Below the pieces are notes generated by a model that saw only the letters and a list, made by a program, of their open reading frames with translations, ran no database searches and was not told the origin of the DNA. DNA of 64,000 bases from Lingula anatina (Eukaryota; Brachiopoda; Lingulata; Lingulida; Lingulidae). Positions 1-9,630 of this stretch are shown here, in pieces (the stretch's first letter is position 1; the number at the start of each line of letters is the position of its first letter). A program made the translations under genes and the position numbers. The stretch is from NCBI RefSeq assembly GCF_001039355.2, contig NW_019773836.1:360539-424538 (forward strand). Direction: 5' to 3'.

Positions 1-106
1 GGTAAGATAATATTTGACCTCCTTCTAGAACCTGTTCTTTTCATCTTTAGATGAAGAATGTGTTTCACATGGTAATATATTCTTGTTTAAATGTATATAA
101 TTTGTC

Positions 107-146
<40 letters not shown>

Positions 147-180
147 ACTAGGGATGAATATATGGACTGTGCATATCTGT

Positions 181-216
<36 letters not shown>

Positions 217-818
217 TTTTTTAATCAATTGCTAATAAACCTTAAGAAACAAACTTTCCGTCCACAAAAAAATTATTATTGCCACAAACTCATAACTAGA
301 AGAATAAGCTGAAGTATTTCCCATCAACCCAGATATTTATTCATAACCTCCTAGGGTTATGGTGAACCTCAGAGATTTTCCTTACTTATTTCCCTATAAA
401 TACCCAAGCAGACACAGTCTCTCTTCTGGAAAAATTCATCTCCCATCACGTTTACACTGAGATTAATGGAACTCATCGTTCTGACAAACCTGGTGCTCAC
501 ATACTGAGCACAAAATGTCTCTAATACAGTAAGAGTCAGCTTTCAACCTAATTGTTAGTCAATCTAGATTTTGTACATTTGACAGGAATTGCATTATTGG
601 TCTTATCTACAAGTGATTATCCAAGTAAAGAAGAGTTGAAAAAAATCGAGATAAGACAAGACGTAAATGAATTTGCACAACCGCTAAAAGATGATGAGTG
701 CACAGAATCAATTCTTTCATTTCTTGAGCACTCTCAGATGGCATTCACAGTGATTCAAATACATACCCAGACAATTACAGACAGACTCAGAGCTGCTTTT
801 AACTTTGGCAATGAATGA
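1..818 (+). CDS. 3' end of an unidentified plus-strand gene (partial)
   Basis: The window opens with G|GTAAGA, a good splice donor whose intron would run from 2 to 585. It ends at an acceptor (TTTGACAG, AG at 584-585) before an open terminal exon at 586-818. The phases agree: base 1 (G) plus GA at 586-587 gives a Gly codon, followed by 76 codons and TGA at 816-818. The encoded tail starts GIALLVLSTSDYPSKEELKK and goes on with charged and amphipathic stretches (EIRQDVNEF, DDECTESILSFLEHSQ) to end in RLRAAFNFGNE. It looks like a soluble alpha-helical C-terminus, with no signal peptide, membrane segment or motif I can name. I do not recognise the family. The main reason to call it a gene is the coincidence of donor, acceptor, phase and protein-like composition. 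Confidence 0.5.
108..216. repeat. (TG)n and (AG)n microsatellites
   Basis: An uninterrupted TG run lies at 108-143 and an AG run with one interruption at 181-216. Both lie inside the predicted intron 2-585. The apparent reading frame with CVCVCV and REREREK is a by-product of the repeats. Confidence 0.95.
586..818 (+). CDS. Terminal coding exon of the left-edge gene
   Basis: Phase-1 exon read as ga|ATT GCA TTA ... AAT GAA TGA. The open frame extends upstream of 586 only through non-ATG codons, so it is an exon and not a free-standing ORF. There is no AATAAA close after the stop. The first good one is at 1875-1880, which would give a 3' UTR of about 1.1 kb carrying two transposon-derived repeats (874-1102 and 1256-1519). 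Confidence 0.45.
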
Positions 819-873
819 AGATGTGTACTTTTTTCTGAAAAATATACTCAGTCTGTGAAAAAGTTCATTTTTA

Positions 874-1102
874 CCTCCGCCAAGGAGGTTATGTTTTCAC
901 TGTTTGTTTGTCTGTTTGTCTGTCATCAACATAACTCAAAAAGATATCGACCGATTTTGATGAAATTTTCAGGAACTGTCAGAAGTGGGCCAAGGAACCA
1001 ATGATTAGTTTTTGGTGGTGATTTGGATAAATAATCAATCAATAATCAATAATAATCAAAAACTGCTGCCTTGGCAGAGGTCTGCGCTCTCCGAGTGCTT
1101 TT
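874..1102 (+). mobile_element. Interspersed element with CCTCCGCCAAGG ends
   Basis: The left end CCTCCGCCAAGG (874-885) is inverted at the right end as CCTTGGCAGAGG (1069-1080), 11 of 12 matching, followed by TCTGCGCTCTCCGAGTGC. The body has TTTGTTTGTCTGTTTGTCTG, a GATATCGACCGATTTTGATG segment and GTTTTTGGTGGTGAT. I recognise this as a short repeat seen in many marine invertebrate genomes. No transposase is present. It probably lies in the 3' UTR of the left-edge gene. Confidence 0.7.
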
Positions 1103-1255
1103 CTAGTTTTCTGATTATGATCAATGGACAAACACGTAAATAATAAGACAAAACAGTATCATCAGTTTGTCAAGTAACATGTGTCACAGTTGATTTTTTA
1201 GCAATAGTTAAATTTCCTTGTGTAAACAAGTGTGATTGTGTTATGCATGTATTTG

Positions 1256-1519
1256 CAGGGGCAGATCCAGGATTATTTGAAGGGGGGTCCTCGGATGCAA
1301 AGCCAACCCTCTTCTCCCCCCCCCCCCTCCCTGATGTGGGGTTCTTGGCCTAAAAAGTTTTGTTATTTTAGAGGGCAAACGTTGCCATTTTCTATGGTTT
1401 AGAACTATAATCAGCTGGTCAAAATTCTAATTTCAAGAGAGGACTATTGGTGATTTTTTTCAGAAATCAAAAGGGGGGTCAGGACCCTCCTGACCCCCCC
1501 CCCCCCTTTAATGCCACTG
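1256..1519 (+). mobile_element. GGCGGATCC-family MITE-like element, copy 1
   Basis: Begins CAGGGGCAGATCCAGGATTA and ends ATGCCACTG, flanked on both sides by TATTTG (1250-1255 and 1520-1525), a likely 6-bp target duplication. Short CAG...CTG termini, a G-rich 5' part, a C-rich 3' part and a conserved AGAGGGCAAACG core are shared with the copies at 28304 and 53481 (reverse). It is non-autonomous; the termini resemble hAT-type ends, but the family is not certain. Confidence 0.7.
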
Positions 1520-1525
1520 TATTTG

Positions 1526-3390
1526 TGCACATGTCCCAGTGAGTATTTGTATGTGTGTGTGTGCTCAAATGTGTGTATATGCATGTTTTCAATTCCGTTG
1601 TCCTCAACCAGTAACCCAGTTCAGTAAGCACAGACATCACAAGACCCTGTCCTAGGTGTCCCTAAACCAGCAGCGGCAGGTGCTCCCAGGCGTAGCATCT
1701 AATTCCCAGTTAATGGACGAGAGAAAAAAGCGGATGTCAGTGATAATTAAACTGCCTCCCAGTGTCACGCTACAGATTTCCTCTCTCTTTGCATTGATCA
1801 TGTGGCTGCTTGATTCTACATGGGAGGATGACTTTAATAAAATAGACTCATTAACTAAATCTTTTTAAGTTTTTAATAAACGAAAAAAATTTGCAAGCTG
1901 TCATACTGTCTGCCTACTTCAACCAAACGTTTTTCAAAAGAGAAATTTAACTCCCAGAAAATATCCATTGCCAATTTTCAATCTAGTTCACCTAGAATAT
2001 ATAAGTTCACAATGAAGGAAGGTAATGCGAGCAGACGTCATGCGATCCTGAAGACAAAACAAGACAATCCCGCAGAGACCTCTGATAATAAAAGTCTGTC
2101 AAATGTCATTATCAGGGACACAGCAACACATGGTATGCATACAAATTATGGCCAGGAATAATGTGAATTCTAGCAGAAAGTGATGTTGTCATTTTGGGAA
2201 AATTATTCTCTAACAAACTGTGTGACCTCTGTTGACTTTTACAGCCGTGTTCACTCAGGACTTAGATGGAACGAGGAGGAGAAAACAGGAAGTCTGATGC
2301 TCCGTGAAGACCAAATTATACTGTGACACACATCTGCCCTTTGATATAAATCATTAAACTGAAAATAATCCAGTTCCAGAGAACAATCAAGAGTTACTCC
2401 CAGTCTCATTACGTCCCATTGTGATCACGTCTGGCCGTAGCAAGCATAAGGAGATGCCCGTCATTTGTTTTGAAGCCATCAGGAGAAAGAATGGAGACGC
2501 CATTAGATAAATTGAAGCCTTCTGAGAACACATTTTCCAGAAAAAAATATGTTTACCATCCAGTGTATAAATTCCATGGCAAGAAAATGCACCTCCAAAT
2601 ATCTTTCTAGTTGTATGAATCTGCCTTTGTACAAAAAATATGTGCTTCATTCTTTAAAAAGGAGAATGCTTTTGACTCTCTTCCTCTTTTGAGACCCGTT
2701 ATACGATAGGCTGAGGTAGAAAAAGCTAGGGTCATACAATTCCAAAGTTCTTTATCCAGTCCATACAAGATTTGGGGCTGTAAGATCAAAGAAGGCAGCA
2801 ATGGCTCGGTGACATTATGACCAGCAAGTCTGGAGGTGGCTTTAGCTTAATAAATTTCTCTTCCTGCTAAAAGATGGCGCCGATCAATGGCGACAGGCTT
2901 TGTAGAGCATCCACATTTTTACTCTTTTATCTAGTTTTTATGTAGTTTTTATGTTGAGTACGTCGGTAGCCATTATTATTATTATTATTATAAAAAGAAA
3001 ACACCAAGAAATAATAGGATTTACAATTTAAATCAGAAAAAAAAATCACACCTGCCAGCAATGTGATACTAGTACCTATCCGCCCAATTTCACTAAGGGT
3101 GCTTTCCCAGAGATTTAGATCGATCTAAAGATTAAGATTTAGATCGACCTAACTCCCTGGGGGTTCACGCTAAATTGCAGTCAGCCGAGCGGGCACCATA
3201 GTTAATTACCCCCTTTCAGCTTTTAGTAGGCGGGACAGACGCTTAAGCCGGCCAAGCTGACAGTAATCTAGTGAGACTCCCCACAGGGATAGACTGATCT
3301 AAAAATCTATGGAAATGGGGTGTAATAGTGACATGTTCTTCAAACTCAACATGATAACTAGAGGATCAGAGAGGCGATACCGCCTCCGAA
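1526..3390. other. Non-coding interval
   Basis: Contains a GT-rich patch (1551-1575), a frame at 1656-1868 without splice or family support, and an (ATT)n stretch near 2972. A palindromic patch at 3115-3150 has repeated AGATTTAGATCGA(T/C)CTAA motifs. No gene is supported. Confidence 0.5.
1875..1880 (+). terminator. Possible polyadenylation signal of the left-edge gene
   Basis: AATAAA is the first canonical hexamer after the stop at 818. It is about 1.06 kb downstream, so the assignment is tentative. Confidence 0.2.
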
Positions 3391-3731
3391 TATTGTACCA
3401 CCAGCTGGAGCAAGCGCATTCGTATAGACCCCCACATACACAAAATAAGGGACACAGCCACCAGTTTTGTGCTTGACAAGCTGTAAAAATGCAATCAACA
3501 AGAATTTTTAAACTATTGCAAAAAATATATATGGTACAATCAAATTTAANGTTTATAGTTGACCTAAATCCATGAGATGGGTACAGGGGCCCTTACCGTC
3601 TAGGAGGAGAAGCGGTAACAGTAGCCGTCCGGCGGAGCCTGCGGAGCCGGCGGAGCCAACGGAGCCGGCGGAACGATCCGGACGGGACCGAAACCATGTG
3701 TACCGCCAGCGCTAACGCTGGTGGTACAATA
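3391..3731. mobile_element. 341-bp inverted-repeat element (MITE-like)
   Basis: The ends are perfect 15-bp inverted repeats: TATTGTACCACCAGC at 3391-3405 and GCTGGTGGTACAATA at 3717-3731. It holds a single N at 3550 and the 9-mer array described separately. There is no coding capacity. The family is not recognised. Confidence 0.65.
3632..3676 (+). repeat. 9-bp GC-rich tandem array inside the 3391-3731 element
   Basis: Five units: GCGGAGCCT, GCGGAGCCG, GCGGAGCCA, ACGGAGCCG and GCGGAACGA. It is markedly GC-rich against AT-rich surroundings. Confidence 0.85.
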
Positions 3732-4383
3732 ATTTACCTTTGTTCACCATTCAAATTTTATCACAAATGTATTAATCTGTTGTTTTTTGACAAGATCCAC
3801 TTATCCCCCCACCCTCCCACAACTCTGTTGGCCACCAAAATTTTGTCAAAAATTCACCATTCTGTCAGTTTTTGACAAAATTTATTACCTCCCTCCCCCC
3901 CTTCGACATGGCACATGCAGCATATTTTTTCTTCATGTCTAAATCCTTTCATGAGCACACCTTTACAAAATTGAATGAGGTTACTGCTTGACAGACAGAA
4001 TAGCGTGACGACAGAGTTACTGCCTTCTCTTAGAAATGAAAAGTACTTTGTTCTCTTAGAAAATGAAAAGTACTTTGTTCAGCTGTGTGAAAATTAATTG
4101 AAGTTTAATGCCAAGGAAAAAATCAGTGCTGACTGAGTATACTTGTGCACTTGTGCTTGTTCGTCTGTGCTTTAATTTCATTTGGAATTGCCTTGTTAAT
4201 CCAGATGAGCACGACTAATCAGTAGTAGTCACAAAAGGGTATTAGTAGATGAACTTATTTCTGAACATGGCCTCACTCAAGCTTGGGCTCTCTTCTTCAA
4301 CCTATTTTAAGTCTATCTATTAGTTTTCTGTTATAAAGTTTCTAAAATTGTCTACACATTTTCTCACTCTTTCTCTTTCCCTG

Positions 4384-4388
<5 letters not shown>
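3732..4388. other. Non-coding interval, nothing recognised
   Basis: No open frame of note and no repeat structure beyond a short local duplication (AAAGTACTTTGTTC at about 4040 and 4070). Confidence 0.5.

Positions 4389-4425
<37 letters not shown>
4389..4425. repeat. (CT)n microsatellite
   Basis: Pure CT run of about 37 bases, followed by a second shorter CT patch and CACACACA. Confidence 0.95.
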
Positions 4426-4427
<2 letters not shown>

Positions 4428-4720
4428 GCTTTCTCTCTCTCACTCACACACAGCTATTAAATAATCATTCCAAACCTATTGCAGTCTACTCAATAAGGGA
4501 AATATCTGAGCTTCAGCTCATTTAGAAAGAGCTCGACACAAAAACAATTTGCTTATAAGGCTTTTGAACTTAATAGTCTTGTGGGCGGACAGCATGATAT
4601 GTGGGACTTCAGAGATTGCAAGGATTCTGACTAAAGACTACAGTTTGTCAGTGGAAAAAGGTTTTCAGGAAGGTATAAACAGAGAAGATGAAAAAAAATT
4701 TTTTTTTTTTTTTTTTTTGG

Positions 4721-4839
4721 GTTGAGTTATGGTCTTTTCTGATAGTTTCTTGTCAGTGTCTTTGCCTGTTCTTGCCAACACAGGGCTTTGGAAGGAGGGG
4801 AAAAATGTCCTCCATCCCATCCCATCCCATCCACAACCC

Positions 4840-4927
<88 letters not shown>

Positions 4928-5078
4928 CATACAGTATTACATTCTCTATGTTCATGGTTGAGTTATGGTCTTTTCTGATAGTTTCTTGTCAGTGTCTTTG
5001 CCTGTTCTTGCCAACACAGGGCTTTGGAAGGAGGGGAAAAATGTCCTCCATCCCATCCCATCCCATCCACAACCACCT

Positions 5079-5134
<56 letters not shown>

Positions 5135-5200
5135 GCACACACACACACACGCACACACACACACACACACATGCATACAGTATTACATTCTCTATGTTCA
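4721..5200. repeat. Tandem duplication of a 236-244 bp unit with CT/CA microsatellites
   Basis: GTTGAGTTATGGTCTTTTCT starts at 4721 and again at 4957. Each unit runs through a (CCCAT)n-like patch, then (CT)n, then (CA)n, and ends with CATGCATACAGTATTACATT (4924 and 5170). The unique parts are nearly identical, so the duplication is recent. The two units differ mainly in microsatellite length and a few CG interruptions. Frames rich in LSLSLS and HTHTHT across this block are artefacts. Confidence 0.9.
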
Positions 5201-5948
5201 AACCATAGTTCTCACTGTTCAATGTCCAGATCAATTCCTTCAATCTTGATTTGACATTTTGAACAATTACGCCATACTGTGACTAAAGCAATCAACAATG
5301 CAATAACGCAGTAATAACACAGTCATGCCTTGCCTCTAAAAGGGATATGTGTACCCAGATGGACTTAACCTTTAAAAATCTCCAACCGCGAGTACTACAA
5401 AGCACTTAAAAAACACAATATAAATTTACCATTCTATTACACCCCTTATAAGCTTAAAGCTTTCATCACATAAACCGTGGGTGTTAATATGAAGTGAATC
5501 ACAACATATGCACTGTTTGCCCATTAAGGCAGTTCAGACAAAGACCAGTGAGAGGACCGAAAATCAGGCCAACTTTTGTTCTCTTCCCAGCATGCTCTTG
5601 ACATCTGTCATGTTGTTTGTGATCTATGTCACTATGGCAGCTTTGTGAACACGACTTGGGTTTCCCAGTGCAATGTTCCTTTAACTCATACTGATTCTCT
5701 TGTTGTCAGTTCAGACATGGGCATCTTTAGACTGAAAATCATGAGCAAAAAAATGCTGAATCAACAACGGCAAATAAAAAACTGGGATCCAAGATCTATC
5801 TTGGATCCTAGTAAAAACAAACACATTACAATACGTTTATGGACTAGTGTAGGAAAAGATTTTTTAGAGACATCTCACATATTTCTGTTAATGTCGAATT
5901 TCAAAAGTAAAGAAAATTCTCTTCATTAGCAAATCAGAGAGTCACTCT
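5201..5948. other. Non-coding interval with a 117-codon chance frame
   Basis: A frame at 5576-5929 stays open for 117 codons but shows no family resemblance, no clear splice sites and no signal peptide. It includes a GGATCCAAGATCTATCTTGG palindromic patch near 5785. I treat it as non-coding. Confidence 0.4.
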
Positions 5949-6030
5949 CAGGTATCCAGTCAGGTAATTTTATCCAGCCAGGTATCCAGTCAGGTATCCA
6001 GCCAGGTATCCAGCCAGGTATCCAGTCAGG
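5949..6030 (+). repeat. 12-bp minisatellite (CAGGTATCCAGY)
   Basis: About six units of CAGGTATCCAGC/T with one degenerate unit near 5962. Confidence 0.85.
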
Positions 6031-6664
6031 TGGGATGATGATACAGGCAGGGCTACAGTCAAGACACTCTACAAGAACAGTTCTAGTTCTTATTGTCAAT
6101 GTAGATGATTAGATTGGGATCTATAGCTATTAATATTTATTTATTCATTCATTTATTTATTTATCATTTTCCTTTTTTTTTTTTTTTTTTTTTGTCATGG
6201 CTATAAAATATCTGGGTCCTTACTGGAAAGCTTTCAATGATCTGTTAATTAAGCAAGCCATTCATTAAGCTGTCCACACACCTTTGTGTTAACCTATGAA
6301 ATTGGGACTTTAGTTGGGTTTTAAAGGGTGTGAGGTGTGGGGGGATGTGTTCATAAATGTTTCCTAAATTAAACTATTAAAAAATGTCCTAAAATTGGCC
6401 TCCTTTCACTCGATCCCAGTCTCAAGCTGCATGTATTTGTCTGAACAGGTCTTTACTGCTATTCACTTCAAACGTTAAGAGACATTTTCACTGCGAGCAA
6501 GGACATAAAAAATGCAGCACACACACCATGGTGATCTCCACTCTTAGAGCTATCACAGGGGACACTTTGGTCTGATTTGCTTCTCCAGCAGGTAACACAA
6601 CAGCAGTGATATGTTTTCCAGAGATCAACTACAAACTGACTGATCTCTACGTTTATTTCTCTGG
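6031..6664. other. Non-coding interval with a (T)n tract
   Basis: A T tract lies at about 6172-6194, preceded by TTTATTTATTCATTC-type low complexity. No gene is supported. Confidence 0.5.
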
Positions 6665-7216
6665 CTAAGAGCGCATTCTCAACGAATTAAGCCAGGCTTT
6701 ACAAAGCCGGTGACCTAAAAATGGCGGACGTACATGAAAGAAAAACCGCCTAATCTTTTAATAGTCTCTCCGCCTCTCACACGCCTCCCCACACGTCGTC
6801 CCTACGGGGTACAGTAATTAAATCTCGGCTGCAAACATTAATATTTCCGTGAATATCTCTGGTGATATTATCTCCGTAGATAGTCGATTCATTGCTGCTC
6901 TACGGGCCAAATTATTCCTTTTTCGTCTCTGTTTTCAAAGATAATAGAACAGAAGAGCTTTTTTCCTTCGATCGCCTTCAGCCGCCATGCTTTCTTCACC
7001 ACGAGTTTAACTGATGAGCATGCGCACTTAATATTTCTCAGGTAGCTTCCGCATGGCGAACGGAGCCGAGATTTAATTACTGTACCCCGCAGGGACGACG
7101 TGTGGGGAGGCGGAGAGACTATTAAAAGATTAGGCGGTTTTTCTTTCATGTACGTCCACCATTTTTAGGTCACCGGCTTTGTAAAGCCTGGCTTAATTCG
7201 TTGAGAATGCGCTCTA
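6665..7216. mobile_element. Foldback element with about 160-bp inverted arms
   Basis: The left arm (6665-6829) reads AAGAGCGCATTCTCAACGAA ... ATTAAATCTCGGC. The right arm (7065-7216) is its near-perfect reverse complement (GCCGAGATTTAATTACTGTA ... TTCGTTGAGAATGCGCT). A spacer of about 235 bp separates them. The frame at 6889-7149 (minus) is a shadow of this structure. No transposase is present, so it is a long-TIR non-autonomous element. Confidence 0.8.
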
Positions 7217-7974
7217 AGAGATCTGGAGTCTCCTAAGACAGCAGGGACAATCCAGCTATCGGTTTGACTGACCAAACTCACTCTGAGCTCTGATCTCCAA
7301 TCTCTCTGATCTCTAATACAAAGTTCTTCTCCTTATATACTAATACACACAAAATACATTACAGTGATTCTTAAAACAAGTCAGAGATATTGAAGCCAAT
7401 TAACAGAATTAAGGCATATTACTAAAGACCTTTAACATAATTAAAGTCAGACTGCTTTAAACTCTAACTTAGGGATGAAGCCGTAAATAAAGTTATTCAA
7501 TCCTTTTTAAACTGAAAACATCCTTTAAAACTTGGTTACAGTTCTTTTCAATGAATAACATACATTAACAGATTCATATAATGTCATTATAAAAGAGACT
7601 TTACCAAATGTTGATTTAATTTGATTTAAATGTGGAAGTTTCTAAAATGAAGTTTGGCCGTGAAATCACCACTATGACAGAGCTAATAAAGCTGACCTTT
7701 GTGTGCCACTCAACAATTCTACAAAAATAAAAGCACACAACTTGCAGTTGTGTTGTGAAACCTGTACTTTGGCCATCTCCCTCGCAGTATCATAAATTGT
7801 GGACAAAACAGCAGGCAAAACAGCTAGGTTCTGTGTAACTGTAAGAGTAGGTGAAGAAAGCCTAGCCATTATATTTCATTTGTTAAAAGAGTATATGTAT
7901 TACAGATCCTGCTCTGCTCTTTGAGAGTAGAATACTAGCTAGTGGAATTAACTTCTCCGAACTGGACTATAAAT
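7217..7974. other. Non-coding interval, nothing recognised
   Basis: AT-rich, with no supported exon or repeat. Confidence 0.5.
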
Positions 7975-8864
7975 TACTTTTATCGAATATAGTCATTATA
8001 ACTAAATAACTGTAGCAATCCAATATACTAAAATTTACAAAATTGATTTTTCCAAAATTTCTTAACATTTGAATTTTTATCATCATAATTATACGTTTAA
8101 TCACTCATTCATCACTGGTGTGACAGCATAATAATATTGCAGCCATTGTAGGCATTAGAAAGCATTTACAGAAATAAAAATATCTTTATTTCTGATTCTA
8201 TTATTGAGGTTTCTGGTCAACAACAAGATCAGCCATCAAAGGTCCATTTTTTCTGATGCCTAGCTTCTTGGTAAACAGGAATATAATCAGTTATAAACAC
8301 CAATTAAGAAACATTACCTCTCCATCCAAAAATCCATTGACTTCATCACAAACAGATAGAGTTACTCTGCTGACGATAATTCAAGAAGCATATCCTTGGA
8401 TTGTTTTTCCAGGAGAAAGAGAACAACAACCTGTTTACTCTAATATATATATCTGAGGTGTAGAGACCACAATACCAACTTTCAAAAACAACCTTGGAAA
8501 ATTCTAATGATGTGTTGGGTTACTTGGGTAGAAAAAAGAAAGGGGTTGTGTGTGTGTGTGTGTGGGGGGGGGGTTGAATGAGGTGGATGATATTCTGTAC
8601 AAATACGAGTGCACATGTGTAAATGTGTGCCTATGCACTGTACGTAAGCAGGTGAGAACCACTTCCAGCACAAACTGAAAAACGTCATGGCAATGTTATA
8701 ATAACGTTTTGTGTTTGATGGGTAAATGAAGTTAATAAATCAACGTATAATTATGATGATAAAAATTCAAATGTTAAGAAATTTTGGAAAAATCAATTTT
8801 GTAAATTTTAGTATATTGGATTGCTACAGTTATTTAGTTATAATGACTATATTCAATAAAAGTA
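7975..8864. mobile_element. Inverted-repeat element with 123-bp arms and 644-bp centre
   Basis: Arm 7975-8097 starts TACTTTTATCGAATATAGTC. It is matched in reverse complement by 8742-8864, which has the same length and one clear mismatch (TCGAA against TTGAA). The centre holds a 66-codon ATG frame (8256-8456, plus) of protein-like composition but unknown family, and a (GT)n-G(8) patch near 8545. It could be a long-TIR transposon with a captured or decayed insert, or a recent inverted duplication. Confidence 0.75.
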
Positions 8865-9457
8865 CTATTTTTTAATTTATTAATTAATTTAATTATTAAT
8901 TTATTTATTTATTTATTTATTCATTTATCNTTCACCAAACTTTGGTGAAAAATTTTGAAACATGGATTCGATTGGCTTATATAAAATAGGTCAAACTATT
9001 TTCGTCAGAGGTTACTTGACACGATGGAGATATAGGCTACAGTGAAAAGGTTAGTGTCAAGTCAGCTCTGAAGCTCAGGGTGACGTCTATACGCCGATAC
9101 GTAAATACCGAAAGACGCTACAGTTAGAGTTTGAATAATGATTTGGAAAACCATCCCATGGTAAGGTGGGTGAGTGTGAGTGCGTGCGCGCGCGCGCGCG
9201 TGTGAATGTGGGGTGCCCCATTAGCTGGCGTATCAGTAAAAGTACATGTTGTTCGAGGCAACTCCAGTAACTCGGTTGCCCTTAATTATTACGACCATTC
9301 GCACACGATTATGTGCAGTAAAGCAATTTACACATGCACGTGCCAATGTCGGGGGGGGGGGGGGATAGTCCAGCAGGTTCCCATCAGCTGAAGGCTTACA
9401 ACGGTTTAGATAACTGAATAAGGGCTCATTCCCGATGACAATTTCGGCGTACGTAGA
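8865..9457. other. Low-complexity interval: ATTT-rich, alternating CG, G run
   Basis: Includes a TTTATTTA-type tract (8870-8928) with an N at 8930. Alternating (CG)n at about 9183-9200 could adopt Z-DNA. A G run lies at about 9350-9364. No gene is supported. Confidence 0.6.
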
Positions 9458-9630
9458 TCGATCCAACTCTGCGGGGACTCCAGCTTAGTGCAATCAGTTG
9501 AACAGATTAACACACCTGTTGTTCCCAACGTTCTATCATCATCACCATTTTTTCTGCATTCTGCTCAACGCCAAGAGGAGGCGTGTTAATCTGATTGCAT
9601 TCAGCGAGAGTCCCTGCGGAGTTGGATCGA
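9458..9630. mobile_element. MITE with TCGATCCAACTC ends
   Basis: The left end TCGATCCAACTCTGCGGGGA is inverted at the right end (TCCCTGCGGAGTTGGATCGA, ending 9630). The inverted arms carry on inwards (TGCAATCAG and CAGATTAACAC against GTGTTAATCTGATTGCA). A diverged relative lies at 34598-34741. Confidence 0.7.

Noticed and set aside
4665-5254. Several overlapping frames rich in LSLSLS, HTHTHT or CVCVCV
   Set aside because: They are translations of CT and CA microsatellites, open in most frames on both strands.
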